From assembly GCA_029959085.1 (NCBI GenBank), contig JARWIR010000018.1, forward strand, positions 930,001 through 994,000: a DNA stretch of 64,000 bases. Direction: 5' to 3'. The notes below the pieces were generated by a model. It ran no database searches. It was not told the origin of the DNA and worked only from the letters and a program-made list of their open reading frames with translations. Below are positions 1 through 13,316 of the stretch, piece by piece. Each line of letters opens with the position of its first letter. Position 1 is the first letter of the stretch. The position numbers and the translations under genes were made by a program. The DNA comes from Nemophila menziesii. Its lineage: Eukaryota > Streptophyta > Magnoliopsida > Boraginales > Hydrophyllaceae.

Positions 1-78
1 TATCTTGCTTTTTACATATGGTGCATTACAGTTATATTATGTTTTACATATATACAGAGTGTTGTGATTGGTGTCTTG

Positions 79-360
79 CACTACTGCAGAACGGGCATTT
101 ACCCACGACAAGATTACCGACGACATGTAGTTCGTCGGTGATGATACAAATTTACCGACGAAACACGTCGTCGTTAAATTACCGATGACAAACATTCGTA
201 GGTAATAAAGGAGAACTTCGTCTCCATTTGTTTTTTTATTTTTAATTTTTTGTTGTTTGAAACGTCGTCGCAAAATATAGCGACAGCAATATCTTGTCGG
301 TAAAATGAAATATACCGACGGATGAGTTTATTTACCGACAACACGTTACTCATTGGTAAA
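79..360 (+). mobile_element. CACTA-like transposon end with subterminal repeats (unit 1)
   Basis: Starts with CACTACTGCAGAACGGGC, preceded by TTG. It then carries many copies, in both orientations, of ACCGACGA/TCGTCGGT and shorter GTCGTCG or TTACCGA forms. CACTA (En/Spm) elements are known to begin with CACTA and to have dense subterminal repeats of this kind. No matching opposite end (CTGCAGTAGTG) was seen within the unit, so this looks like a single surviving terminus of about 280 bases. The call rests on this pattern alone. Confidence 0.55.
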
Positions 361-1155
361 AAAGAAAGGTATTTATTGAGGACAGACTTGTTTTCATCAC
401 AAAAAACCCCAAAACCCCATTTTCCCCAATTTTCTCCCGAAAACCTTAATCAAATTCATTCAAATTTTTTCCAATTCATCTTGCACTATTTACAAGTTCA
501 TAATCAAAGTGGGTCATACTCAATACACAATTCCTTTAAGAAATCCAAAGAATTTCCTTGAGCATATAAAATGGAAATTTCCTTTTTTTGTATCTTACTC
601 ACTTTCATACGAAAATACATTTGGAATACGTTGGAAGGTTTCCTCAACATCCTAAGTTTTAGCTTCAAGTATGTCCTTCCTCTTTTTCCTTTTCCCATGT
701 ATCTTCTTTTGTTATATATTTATATTAAATATACCCTATTTGTCTCCGCAATAGCTATCCTCTTGAATTCCTACTTGCGAGGGTCTAGTATGCAAAATCT
801 CTAAACTATCTTCAGAAGAAAGTCACGTAGTGTTTGCTTATAGGTTTAAGATGGTCGAGTAATCCTTAGGGCTTATCACCAATAAAGTATAAAAAAATCA
901 ACCCCCACATACACTATATTGTTTGCTAGTGTTTATCTACACAATGCCTAATGAATAATGTTTATTAAGAAATGAGGTAAATTTTTTAACGTTAGAGGGT
1001 CGTATATTTTGGCTCATATTTTTTTGCTCTAGATAAATCTGGACCTACTTTCTACTTGTAGCTTATAATATACATATATAAATATAGTACACGCCTAAAA
1101 AGTAATTACTTTGTCACTCTATTCTTTGCTCCCTCTTTCATATTTTACACCTAAA

Positions 1156-1164
1156 TTAGGGTTT
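1156..1164 (+). promoter_or_regulatory. Telobox-like motif upstream of the EMF1-like gene
   Basis: TTAGGGTTT (AAACCCTAA on the other strand) lies in a C/T-rich stretch about 1.48 kb before the start codon. It is kept in all units: 7901, 14514, 21211, 27867 and 40123. Teloboxes are known in plant promoters and 5' leaders, and in Arabidopsis they take part in Polycomb recruitment through TRB proteins. Any role here is inference. The C/T-rich context suggests the transcript start is nearby. Confidence 0.35.
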
Positions 1165-1642
1165 CTTATATACTAATCACACCAATTCTTCCAGACCCTA
1201 ATTTATATTATCATAAAGATATTGTGGATCTTGCTTCATTTATAATTCATATATTATACAATATCTTTAGTTGTATCCAACAACAAACAATTAGTTTGTG
1301 TTTAATCAGCGAGGTTTTAATCTGATACTTCGATCAAAAAACAAAGGTTTGTATTGTATTTGATGTTTCTTTTTTTCATTTACTTTGTATTTATGCACAA
1401 ATATATGTATAAATTTGTTTTTAAATTTGTTTTACAATTAATGTCTCCCACTTTTTACTTTATTTAATATATGTTGGAATGATATTAAATGACAATCTTG
1501 ATACATCTTTTTGAATTCTTTTGTATATATTGCTGGTAATAATCATTACATATATAAATACTTAAATATATGTAAAAACCTCTATATTTTGTTGTTGAAT
1601 TAATGTGAAATATTAACCTTTATTGTATGATTTTCGTTGTAG

Positions 1643-1684
1643 ACTTTAATTTGGTTGAGTTTTGAATTTGAATAGCTATGTGAT
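1643..1684 (+). other. Possible untranslated exon of the EMF1-like gene (unit 1)
   Basis: A 42-base segment lies between a good acceptor (TTTTCGTTGTAG) and a good donor (GTAAGTATTT). All three frames contain stops, so it would be a 5' leader exon. An earlier possible donor is ACAAAG|GTTTGT near 1345. The same acceptor and donor are kept in the other units. Splicing is predicted only from the borders. Confidence 0.35.
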
Positions 1685-2639
1685 GTAAGTATTTGTTATC
1701 TTACACTATTGATAATTCATATTATTTTACACGTAAAAAATCCTCCTTTTTCTTTAACTTATTTCCAATTCTATTACCTTTGGTTGTTTGGGTGTTTCTG
1801 TATATATTTGTTATTCATACAATACTGCTAATTTAATTGTATGTGAATAGTTACCCTTATCATTTGGTATAGATTGATAATATAATTATGTATGTCATGT
1901 CAGTAAATGACATTTTATTTAATTTATTTTATTTGAACAAATTATTTAAATTTGCTTGAGGCAGTTTTGGTTCTAGTTTGTGAAACACCTTACTCTTTCA
2001 TTGGATTTCAGGATCCTGTGTAATGGTAATATTATTAGTTTTATTGTATATTTTTGTCCTAGATTTTGCAAAGGTTGACCATGTAATGATTACATGTGTG
2101 CTTCAGATTTACGTCATTTAATTTGAAGCTTAAAAATAAGATCAACGTTCTATTTTCATTTCTTTATTTCAAATTTATCATACACTTACAAATTTACTCC
2201 ATGTGTTTCTAAATAAATGTCCATTTAAATATTTAAATAGTTTTAATATAAAGATAAAATTTTTGTTACAATTATGTTATATAAGTATCTTGATATCGTA
2301 AATACGTGTTGTAACATAAATTTTAATATTTTAATATAGATAGTAGCATAAATTTTTTTAATAATAATTTATTTAAAAGACATTATTTACTAACAAAGTG
2401 AGCATATTTGTCTTGTTAGGCTAAAGTGTACCTTTCAATGCATGCCTTTTGAAATATTAAAATCAATCTAAATAAATGAATAAAATTTATTTATCATTAT
2501 TTATCTATTGATTTTCCATTACTTAATCTCAAGCTTGATAAAAAGACCAACAAGCTATTATATGTTTGGTTTTCATACTCAATTTTTTCTATAAAACTAT
2601 AAATTTATATTTAACATTAAATTCTTCTGACCTTTAGAT

Positions 2640-3698
2640 ATGGACAACAAGATTGAAACCGGAAGATGTCAACATTTCACTATTCGGTAAGATTAATTTT
2701 ATTTATCCATTTTATCATTTTTTATCACGAATATAGTTAAATTTTTTTCTCATATATGTTTTGTGGTTGTTATTCATTAGTTAATGTTTTTTTCTTGTAA
2801 TGTATAATTAATTTGTCGCCATCTATGTACGGTTCATATTTATTTTCTCTAATACTTCATAGTATGCTGAAGTTGATGCAATTGTATAATGTAATGAGCA
2901 TAATTGAATAAGTCTACAAGTAGTATAATCAATATATAAAAATATTAGCAGTGTCAGATTAAATTAGATTGGACTTTTTATGAATTTTTAAGGATTTGAA
3001 CGTTTTAGTTTAGTATCCAGTATATAAGTGGGCTACTTAGATATTTAACATTAAATTTGGCAGGCTTAAAAATATTAAATTGTTTCATAATAGTATATAT
3101 CTTGGAGTACCATATGAAATAAAAATCAATTATTTTATGTGATACACTACTTAAAATTTTATAGAAATATTCTTCATTTTAATGTAGTGGATATGTAGCC
3201 AAGATGAGACACAATAATCCAAAGTTTGATGAATTGTTTGGGCAACTTCCTCCGCTCAGTGCTCCTAGGCATAGATATTGGCGCTGTGAAATGGAGGGTG
3301 GGGCAAGATGTAGGCTCAATGAAGCATCCGAAAGTTCATTTGGTGAAGCTGCAATAACCCAACATGAGACGCAGCCGAATGGTAAATTGATAGTTGGTGA
3401 TAAGGAAGATGTGGTGTCAAGGGGTTCAGAAAAAAATTCATCTTCATTCAGGCAAGCTGTCAAATCCCGTCAGATAAAAAATCCCCTGAAAAAAAGGAAG
3501 ATGTCAAATCCTCTAAGTTTAAAAATGAGGGATGCCAATGCCACCAAAAAGGAAAGTCTGGATAGATTGTGCTTAGAGAGACAAAATATATTAAGTGGTT
3601 CTCCTAATTTAGAGGAGGAATCCTCTTATGGATCTAATGATAACAATAAAGAAGATGTTACAACTGTCTGTAGTTATTTAAGTGATGCTTCAACCTAA
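2640..3698 (+). CDS. EMF1-like protein, N-terminal part only, two coding exons (unit 1)
   Basis: Coding exons are 2640-2686 and 3188-3698. The first follows an acceptor (GACCTTTAG) by two bases, ends in a GTAAG donor, and joins in phase to an exon after AATGTAG, giving about 185 residues. Residues 9-20 read GRCQHFTIRGYV and are followed about 20 residues later by LPPLSAPRHRYWRC. This matches the conserved EMF1 N-terminus, which has a Cys-x-HFSIRG(F/Y)V motif and then LPxLxVPKFRWWxC. EMF1 is a plant Polycomb protein of roughly 1000 residues that binds DNA/RNA and supports H3K27me3 silencing of flower genes. The rest of EMF1 is absent. The C-terminal 90 residues are basic then acidic and end SYLSDAST. 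Start choice is uncertain because EMF1 usually has about 20 more residues upstream. Confidence 0.72.
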
Positions 3699-5470
3699 AG
3701 TATTAGTGTTTGAATATGTTTGTTGTCATTTTACGTATTAATTACTCTTTCTTTTAAATTGTTAGGTTAATATTCGCGAAGCTCAGCGTTTGTATTATCA
3801 TTTTTAGGTTCATCAAAATTTAAAAATTTGTATCAACAATTATATTATCGTCAATTTATGAAATCCCATAACTACTTATAATACATTCCTAGTCACTATG
3901 TAAGCAATACAGATGCATTGAACCCATATATTATTATGGCTAAATTAAAGACATAAAATACGTTCATGTTAATGTCAATAATATTAATCATTATATGAAT
4001 TCTATCTACTCTAACACTTTCAATCAGAGGTGCGAGATATGAATTATTGGTGTAGATTGTTTAATTATGCGATAATTACTAGTTTTGATTAAAGAATATG
4101 TAAATTTGAAGACATAATCAGATTCATCGGATGCTAAAAACGAAGTTATACTGCGGTAAATCAATTTATTTGGCAGATGTGTGAGGCTACAAATCTTGTA
4201 GTTATATGTAGTAGTTAATAAAGAGTATAAGTCGAGGAAACTTTAGGTTTTATTCATTTCTATATTGTGGTAAGATTGTTGATTATACGCAACACGATAA
4301 GCTTTTTCGCCACCAACCAAAGAAATATACATGTATACACCGTTAAATTAATATAAAATTGAGAAGATCAAGTGTTGATCTATACAAATTTGTTATCATC
4401 TGAAGCGATTCGGTATATGCAGAGTACAACTTTAATAATTTGTTATAGATAAATATGGATTATACAAAAAAGAGAGATGTAAAAAAGGAAAATATAGGAT
4501 CAAACAAAATCAAAGTACAATACTGAAAGCGAATAAAGGGTTTCGATCTCCTTTATTAGGGGATACTTAGGTGATAGATCACCAAGGGAAAATCATATTC
4601 TTTAACTTCTTGATGAAGGAAAATTTGGGTATAACACAGCGATCCAAATATCAACAAACATTATTCAAATGTTTCCAATACGCATGAAATATAATAGTAG
4701 ACTCTAAATCCTCCCAAATGTTATCATACACCTATGTTTAGTTGGAACAATTGGAGTATCGAGCCTTAGGATAAGCTTAAGCCCATATGGTCATCATTTA
4801 TGTAGAGGAAAATTATTAACTTAGAACATAAAATACACAAACATTATAATTAATAAATAGTGTGCCGCACATGGAAATAAATAATCAAGTTAAATTATAA
4901 ATTCACTTAAGCCCTACTAACTCTTTAGCTATGATCCCCTACGACACTTAGCCATGACATATAGAAACAACATAGAGTGTAAATCCAAACCAGAAAGAAC
5001 AAAAATACATCAAACTAAACTAAATACTCTAGAAAAATGAATAATTTTTTTTTATTAATAATAGAAAATTGTTATTTCTTATGAAATGCCAATATCTCCT
5101 TTTCTAACATAATGTTGTATTAAGGGCTGGAAACCTAAATATTACCAATATATCAAGTAATATAAAAAAATAACACGGTAAAAAAAATCAAAAGGGTCAC
5201 AAAAATTAGTAAGAACACTATATTATTCAGACACATCAATGTAGGTCAAATTTCATAAATCTTGCTGATAAAATTTGGATAAGATATAGAAAAGGTTTGT
5301 AATAATTTTATGAATTTTTATATTTTATAGGTAAGAATACAAGAGAGTTCAAGATTACGTATAAATTCCTCCATATGCGCATCCATATAATATAATTTAT
5401 CGGGTAATATTTTGTTGGTAATATAGTCGTAGTAGTGCGAAAAAGCTATAGAAAAGTCACATGTTTAATG

Positions 5471-5653
5471 TCAATATTCCAAACCTCGGGCAAACAAAAT
5501 TATCTCAATTATGTTGTTTTTAATGATCATAATTATATCCTTAAACTCGTGCACTCTATTTACAAAACTGTGTAAATTGGAATAACCCACATGATTGAAA
5601 GGTAGTCCATCTGTACAATTGCTACAAAATTTAATGTCTATTGAGATGTTCAT
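5471..5653 (-). CDS. Conserved 60-codon ORF, function unknown (unit 1)
   Basis: Reads MNISIDIKFCSNCTDGLPFN at its start and is hydrophobic and Ile-rich toward the end. It is open in all six units, with the same length. The DGLPxNH part and the spacing from the start recall an N-terminal segment of plant UDP-glycosyltransferases (xTxxDGLPxDHPR), but the match is short. If real, it is a fragment of one exon. Persistence may only reflect recent duplication. Confidence 0.25.
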   Translation of the reverse strand: MNISIDIKFCSNCTDGLPFNHVGYSNLHSFVNRVHEFKDIIMIIKNNIIEIILFARGLEY

Positions 5654-6331
5654 GGTATGAGGTGTTTTTCAGTCTATTTGGGGATAATAATCATCTGTTC
5701 CTAAGTTTTTATTAAGGAGTGATGCATCTATTCCTTGCTGCTTTTAAAATGAAAGTGATGAAGTGAGGGACTCTCATTCAGATACAATCAGAGAATGATC
5801 AATTGATTTCTGAGGGTGAAGTAGGTTTTGCGAAGAGGAGCTTGCGTGAGAGGTGGCTAAGAAATGAAATGTTTAGTTAGAAATTTAAATACATAAGATA
5901 AGGGTATTTTATGAAAATATTATGTCGAAAACCAGTATTATTGCTTGTTATGTGTTCTCGAGGAAGTAATACGAAGAAGTGTGTCAGCAAGCGTTACTGG
6001 CCCATGATTGTCAAAAAGAGGGTTGGATATATTTTGCATATTCTCCAAATGAAAGATTGACATTATTACTTTCTGTCGTAATTAATTTCTGAATTCTTTC
6101 GGTTCCCAAGAACAATTATATTAATAAAGACACCACATTTATGTGATATAGCCGTGTTTATTCAAACTACTAATGATAAATGTCTGTAATACTTCTTTGA
6201 TATATTGACTAATTAACTCTCACTTCCTTGTCTATCCTATTGTTACAAGATGAAGATTTTTGTTCATTAAACCTTTATTTATCTTAGGCTTACAATATTT
6301 TGGTAACTTATGGAAAGAGCCTCTTTCCAGT

Positions 6332-6333
<2 letters not shown>

Positions 6334-6395
<62 letters not shown>
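6334..6395. repeat. (TA)n microsatellite, unit 1
   Basis: About 31 TA dinucleotides between CCAGTCAA and TTCATTACTCC. Confidence 0.97.
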
Positions 6396-6398
<3 letters not shown>

Positions 6399-6459
6399 TT
6401 ACTCCGATCGTCTTCACTTTTTTCTGTTTTACGATATCGACTAATTGATCTTGACAAGC

Positions 6460-6690
6460 TATACATTTGTTTGATGGGTTTTTTATATGGTTTCTATTAA
6501 TAAAACTTTTTGAAGTCCCTCGTTGGTCGAGGATACCTCTCCTTAAAAATCCCATTGACCCAACCTTGTCAACAATCCATTTCTTTTACACCTTTTTGGC
6601 TAATACCTTCATACTCTTTAACAAACGTAATAACTCTCGAGTTACTATACTGCGTTTCTTTGACTTGTTGAAGGCTTCATTTTCTTAAGA
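6460..6690 (-). pseudogene. Minus-strand coding-like relic, unit 1
   Basis: Translates as KKRSIVTRELLRLLKSMKVL, then AKKV, a stop, KKWIVDK and FLRRGILDQRGTSKSF. The stop is TAA where units 2 and 5 have TAC (Tyr). It is a basic, helical-looking segment from an unknown gene. Its orientation is opposite to the EMF1-like gene. Confidence 0.35.
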
Positions 6691-6813
6691 TAGTAACAAG
6701 TGATCCCGAGAACTGTATTTATAATCTGTCAAAACTTTCTTGCTTTTTACATATGGTGCATTACAGTTATATTATGTTTTACATATATACAGAGTGTTGT
6801 GATTGGTGTCTTG

Positions 6814-7103
6814 CACTACTGCAGAACGGGCATTTACCCACGATACCGACGACATGTAGTTCGTCGGTGATGATACAAATTTACCGATGACACATGTTTA
6901 CCGACGAAACACGTCGTCGTTAAATTACCGATGACAAACATTCGTAGGTAATAAAGGAAAACTTCGTCTCCATTTGTTTTTTTATTTTTGATTTTTTGTT
7001 GTTTGAAACGTCGTCGCAAAATAGCGACAACATTATTTTGTCGGTAAATTGAAATATACCGACGGATGAGTTTATTTACCGACAACACGTTACTCATTGG
7101 TAA
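6814..7103 (+). mobile_element. CACTA-like transposon end (unit 2)
   Basis: Same terminus. This copy has an extra GATGACACATG segment followed by TTTACCGACGAAACACG, as in units 4 and 5, and has CCCACGATACCGACG near its start where unit 1 has CCCACGACAAG. Confidence 0.55.
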
Positions 7104-9385
7104 AAAAGAAAGGTATTTATTGAGGACAGACTTGTTTTCATAACAAAAAACCCCCAAAACCCCATTTTCTCCAATTTTCTTCCAAAAACCTTAATCAAAT
7201 TCATTCAAATTTTTTCCAATTCATCTTGCACTATTTACAAGTTCATAATCAAGGTGGGTCATACTCAATACACAATTCCTTTAAGAAATCCAAAGAATTT
7301 CCTTGAGCATATAAAATGGAAATTTCCTTTTTATGTATCTTACTCACTTTCATACGAAAATACATTTGGAATAGGTTGGAAGGTTTCCTCAACATCCTAT
7401 GTTTTAGCTTCAAGTATGTCCTTCCTCTTTTCCTTTTTCCCATGTATCTTCTTTTGTTATATATTTATATTAAATATACCCTATTTGTCTCCGCAATAGC
7501 TATCCTCTTGAATTCCTACTTGCGAGGGTCTAGTATGCAAAATCTCTAAACTATCTTCAGAAGAAAGTCACGTAGTGTTTGCTTATAGGTTTAAGATGGT
7601 CGAGTAATCCTTAGTGCTTATCACCAATAAAGTATAAAAAAATCAACCCCCACATACACTATATTGTTTGCTAGTGTTTATCTACACAATGCCTAATGAA
7701 TAATGTTTATTAAGAAATGAGGTAAATTTTTTACCGTTAGAGGGTCGTATATTTTGGCTCATATTTTTTTGCTCTAGATAAATCTGGACCTACTTTCTAC
7801 TTGTAGCTTATAATATACATATATAAATATAGTACACGCCTAAAAAGTAATTACTTTCTCACTCTATTCTTTCCTCCCTCTTTCATATTTTACACCTAAA
7901 TTAGGGTTTCTTATATACTAATCACACCATTTCTTCCAGACCCTAATTTATATTATCATAAAGATATTGTGGATCTTGCTTCATTTATAATTCATATATT
8001 ATACAATATCTTTAGTTGTATCCAACAACAAACAATTAGTTTGTGTTTAATCAGCGAGGTTTTAATCTGATACTTCGATCAAAAAACAAAGGTTTGTATT
8101 GTATTTGATGTTTCTTTTTTTCATTTACTTTGTATTTATGCACAAATATATGTATAAATTTGTTTTTAAATTTGTTTTACAATTAATGTCTCCCACTTTT
8201 TACTTTATTTAATATATGTTGGAATGATATTAAATGACAATCTTGATACATCTTTTTGAATTCTTTTGTATATATTGCTGGTAATAATTATTAAATATAT
8301 AAATACTTAAATATATGTAAAAACCTCTATATTTTGTTGTTGAATTAATGTGAAATATTAACCATTATTGTATGATTTTCGTTGTAGACTTTAATTTGGT
8401 TGAGTTTTGAATTTGAATAGCTATGTGATGTAAGTATTTGTTATCTTACACTATTGATAATTCATATTATTTTACACGTCAAATATCCTCCTTTTTCTTT
8501 AACTTATTTCCAATTCTATTACCTTTGGTTGTTTGGGTGTTTCTGTATATATTTGTTATTCATACAATACTGCTAATTTAATTGTATGTGAATAGTTACC
8601 CTTATCATTTGGTATAGATTGATAATATAATTATGTATGTCATGTCAGTAAATGACATTTTATTTAATTTATTTTATTTGAACAAATTATTTAAATTTGC
8701 TTGAGGCAGTTTTGGTTCTAGTTTGTGAAACACCTTACTCTTTCATTGGATTTCAGGAGCCTGTGTAATGGTAATATTATTAGTTTTATTGTATATTTTT
8801 GTCCCAGATTTTGCAAAGGTTGACCATGTAATGATTACATGTGTGCTTCAAATTTACGTCATTTAATTTGAAGCTTAAAAATAAGATCAACGTTCTATTA
8901 TCATTTCTTTATTTCAAATTTATCATACAATTACAAATTTACTCCATGTGTTTCTAAATAAATGTCCATTTAAATATTTAAATAGTTTTAATATAAAGAT
9001 AAAATTTTTGTTACAATTATGTTATATAAGTATCTTGATATTGTAAATACGTGTTGTAACATAAATTTTAATATTTTAATATAGATAGTAGCATAAATTT
9101 TTTTAATAATAATTTATTTAAAGGACATTTATTTACTAATAAAGTGAGCATATTTGTCTTGTTAGGCTAAAGTGTACCTTTCAATGCATGCCTTTTGAAA
9201 TATTAAAATCAATCTAAATAAATGAATAAAATTTATTTATCATTATTTATCTATTGATTTTCCATTACTTAATCTCAAGCTTGATAAAAAGACCAACAAG
9301 CTATTATATGTTTGGTTTTCATACTCAATTTTTTCTATAAAACTATAAATTTATATTTAACATTAAATTCTTCTGACCTTTAGAT

Positions 9386-10444
9386 ATGGACAACAAGATT
9401 GAAACCGGAAGATGTCAACATTTCACTATTCGGTAAGATTAATTTTATTTATCCATTTTATCATTTTTTATCACGAATATAGTTAAATTTTTTTCTCATA
9501 TATGTTTTGTGGTTGTTATTCATTAGTTAATGTTTTTTTCTTGTAATGTATAATTAATTTGTCGCCATCTATGTACGGTTCATATTTATTTTCTCTAATA
9601 CTTCATAGTATGCTGAAGTTGATGCAATTGTATAATGTAATGAGCACAATTGAATAAGTCTACAAGTAGTATAATCAATATATAAAAATATTAGCAGTGT
9701 CAGATTAAATTAGATTGGACTTTTTATGAATTTTTAAGGATTTGAACGTTTTAGTTTAGTATCCAGTATATAAGTGGGCTACTTAGATATTTAACATTAA
9801 ATTTGGCAGGCTTAAAAATATTAAATTGTTTCATAATAGTATATATCTTGGACTACCATATGAAATAAAAATCAATTATTTTATGTGATACACTACTTAA
9901 AATTTTATAGAAATATTCTTCATTTTAATGTAGTGGATATGTAGCCGAGATGAGACACAATAATCCAAAGTTTGATGAATTGTTTGGGCAACTTCCTCCG
10001 CTCAGTGCTCCTAGGCATAGATATTGGCGCTGTGAAATGGAGGGTGGGGCAAGATGTAGGCTCAATGAAGCATCCGAAAGTTCATTTGGTGAAGCTGCAA
10101 TAACCCAACATGAGACGAAGCCGAATGGTAAACTGATAGTTGGTGATAAGGAAGATGTGGTGTCAAGGGGTTCAGAAAAAAATTCATCTTCATTCAGGCA
10201 AGCTGTCAAATCCCGTCAGATAAAAAATCCCCTGAAAAAAAGGAAGATGTCAAATCCTCTAAGTTTAAAAATGAGGGATGCCAATGCCACCAAAAAGGAA
10301 AGTCTGGATAGATTGTGCTTAGAGAGACAAAATATATTAAGTGGTTCTCCTAATTTAGAGGAGGAATCCTCTTATGGATCTAATGATAACAATAAAGAAG
10401 ATGTTACAACTGTTGGTAGTTATTTAAGTGATGCTTCAACCTAA
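9386..10444 (+). CDS. EMF1-like protein, N-terminal part only, two coding exons (unit 2)
   Basis: Exons 9386-9432 and 9934-10444 with the same borders as unit 1. The protein is almost the same, with AEM for AKM just before the second exon's internal ATG, HETKP for HETQP, and VGSYL for VCSYL near the end. No stop or frameshift is seen. The gene has an EMF1-type N-terminus and no counterpart of the long EMF1 middle or C-terminal region. Confidence 0.72.
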
Positions 10445-12176
10445 AGTATTAGTGTATGAATATGTTTGTTGTCATTTTACGTATTAATTACTCTTTCTTT
10501 TAAATTGTTAGGTTAATATTCGCGAAGCTCAACGTTTGTATTATCATTTTTAGGTTCATCAAAATTTAAAAATTTGTATCAACAATTATATTATCGTCAA
10601 TTTATGAAATCCCATAACTACTTATAATACATTCCTAGTCACTATGTAAGCAATACAGATGCATTGAACCCATATATTATTATGGCTAAATTAAAGACAT
10701 AAAATACGTTCATGTTAATGTCAATAATATTAATCATTATATAATACTATAACACTTTCAATTAGAGGTGTGAGATATGAATTCTTGGTGTAGATTGTTT
10801 AATTATGTGATAATTACTGTTTTTGATTAAAGAATATGTAAATTTGAAGACATAATCAGATTCATCGGATGCTAAAAACCAAGTTATATTGCGGTAAATC
10901 AATTTAGTTGGCAGATGTGTGAGGCTACAAATGTTGTAGTTATATGTAGTAGTTAATAAAGAGTATTAGTCGAGGAAACTTTAGGTTTTATTAATTTCTA
11001 TATTGTGGTACGATTGTTGATTAACCACAACACGATAAGCTTTTTCGCCACCAACCAAAGAAATATACATTTATACATCGTTAAACTAATATAAAATTGA
11101 GAAGATCAAGTGTTGATCTATACAAATTTGTTATCATCTGAAGCGATTCGATATATGCAGAGTACAACTTTAATAATTTGTTATGGATAAATATGGATTA
11201 TACAAAAAAGAGAGATGTAAAAAAGGAAAATATAGGATCAAACAAAATCAAAGTACAATACTGAAAGCGAATAAAGGGTTTCGATCTCCTTTATTAGGGG
11301 CTACTTAGGTGATAGATCACCAAATGAAAATCATATTCTTTAACTTCTTGATGAAGGAGAATTTGGGTATAACACAGTGATCCAAATATCAACAAATATT
11401 ATTCAAATGCTTCCAATACGCATGAAATATAGTAGTAGACTCTAAATCCTCCCAAATGTTATCATACACCTATGTTTAGTTGGAACAATGGGAATATCGA
11501 GCCTTTGGATAAGCTTAAGCCCATATGGTTATCATTTATGGAGAGTAAAATTATTAACTTAGAACATAAATAGTGTGCCGCACATGGCTATAAATAATCA
11601 AGTTAAATTACAAATTCACTTAAGCCCTACTAACTCTTTAGCTATGATCCCCTACGGCACTTAGCCATGACATATAGAAACCAGAGAGAGTGTAAATCTA
11701 AACCAGAAAGAACAAAAATAAATCAAACTAAACTATATATTTTAGAAAAATGAATAATTTTTTTATTAATAATAGAAAATTGTTATTTCTTATGAAATTC
11801 CAATATCTCCTTTGCTAACATAATGTTGTATTAAGGGCTGGAAACCTAAATTTTACCAATATATCAAGTAATATAAAAAAATAACACGGTAAAAAAAATC
11901 AAAAGGGTCACAAAAATTAGTAAGAACACTATATTATTCAGACACATCAATGTAGGTCAAATTTCATAAATCTTGCTGATAAAATTTTGGATAACATATA
12001 GAAAAGGTTTGTAGTAATTTTATGAATTTTTATATTTTATAGGTAAGAATACAAGAGAGTTCAAGATTACGTATAAATTCCTCCATATGCGCATCCATAT
12101 AATTTATTGAGTAATATTTAGTTGGTAATATAGTCGTAGTAGTGCGAAAAAGCTATAGAAAGTCACATGTTTAATG

Positions 12177-12359
12177 TCAATATTCTAAACCTCGGGCAAA
12201 GAAAATTATCTCAATTATGTTGTTTTTAATGATCATAATTATATCCTTAAACTCGTGCGCTCTATTTACAAAACTTTGTAAATTGGAATAAGACACATGA
12301 TTGGAAGGTAGTCCATCTGTACAATTGCTACAAAATTTAATGTCTATTGAGATGTTCAT
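12177..12359 (-). CDS. Conserved 60-codon ORF, function unknown (unit 2)
   Basis: The SYSNLQ/NRAHEF variant, with Ser for Phe in DGLPSNH and FFARG at the end. Confidence 0.25.
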   Translation of the reverse strand: MNISIDIKFCSNCTDGLPSNHVSYSNLQSFVNRAHEFKDIIMIIKNNIIEIIFFARGLEY

Positions 12360-13009
12360 GGTATGAGGTGTTTTTCAGTTTATTTGGGGATAATAATCAT
12401 CTGTTCCTAAGTTTTATTAAGGAGTGATGCATCTATTCCTTGCTGCTTCCAAAATGAAAGTGATGAAGTGAGGGACTCTCATTCGGATACAATCAAAGAA
12501 TGATCAATTGATTTCTGAGGGAGAAGTAGGTTTTGCGATGAGGAGCTTTCGTGAGAGATGGCTATGAAATGAATGTTCACTTAAAATTATAAACATAAGA
12601 TAAGGGTAGTTTATGAAAATATTATGTCCAAAGCCAGTATTATTTCTTGTTATGTGTTCTCGAGGAAGTTCTAAGAAGAAGAGTGTCAGCAAGTGTTACT
12701 AGCCCATGATTGTAAAAAGGAGGGTTGGATATATTTTGCGTATTCTCCAAATGAAAGATCGGCATCATTACTTTCGACTCCCAAGAACAATTATCCTAAT
12801 AAAGAACAAACAATTATGTGATCTAGCCGTGTTTATTCAAACTACTAATGATAAATGCCTGTAATACTTCTTTGATATCTTGACTAATTAACTCTCTCTT
12901 CCTCGTCTATCCTATTCTTACAAGATGAAGATTTTTGTTCTTTAAACCTTTCTCTATCTTAGGCTTACAATATTTTTGTAACTTATGGAAAGAGCCTCTT
13001 TGCAGTCAA

Positions 13010-13028
13010 AATATATATATATATATAT
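13010..13028. repeat. (TA)n microsatellite, unit 2
   Basis: Short allele of about nine dinucleotides at the same site. Confidence 0.95.
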
Positions 13029-13079
13029 TCATTACTCCGATCGTCTTCACTTTTTTCTGTTTTATGATTAGACCAATTG

Positions 13080-13316
13080 ATCTTGACAAGGTATACATTT
13101 GTTTGATAGGATTTTATATGGTTTCTCTTAATAAAACTTTTTGAAGTCCCTCGTTGGTCGAGGATACCTCTCCTTAAAAATCCCTTTGACCCAACCTTCT
13201 CAACAATCCATTTCTTGTACACCTTTTTGGCTAATTCCTTCATACTCTTTAACAAACGTAATAACTCTCGAGATACTATACTGCGTTTCTTTGACCTGTT
13301 GAAGGCTTCATTTTCT
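13080..13316 (-). pseudogene. Minus-strand coding-like relic, unit 2
   Basis: Open through AKKVYKKWIVEKVGSKGF and FLRRGILDQRGTSKSFIKRN. An upstream TAT codon is kept, but no start codon or exon border could be assigned. Confidence 0.35.

Larger units (their letters stand above)
79..6813 (+). repeat. Tandem unit 1
   Basis: Measured from the CACTA end of this unit to the next one. Gene body resembles unit 2; the 3' half (about 3700-6700) is almost the same as in unit 3. It has one of the longest (TA)n tracts (6334-6395). The leader from 361 to 2639 is AT-rich with no convincing protein; 3699-5470 and 5654-6330 show only degraded coding-like pieces. Confidence 0.9.

Noticed and set aside
571..804. 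77-codon plus-strand hydrophobic ORF repeated in all units (also antisense 64-codon ORF)
   Set aside because: Composition is AT-rich low-complexity, the ORF is frameshifted in unit 6, and two other frames across the same DNA are also open. Conservation is explained by recent duplication.
3179..3463. 94-codon minus-strand ORF opposite the EMF1-like second exon, present in units 1-4
   Set aside because: It is antisense to the better-supported exon, has no recognisable motif, and follows the complementary strand's codon bias.
6260..6555. ORFs with long Tyr-Ile runs on both strands across (TA)n
   Set aside because: They are translations of a TA microsatellite and are not genes; the same applies at 19642-19879.
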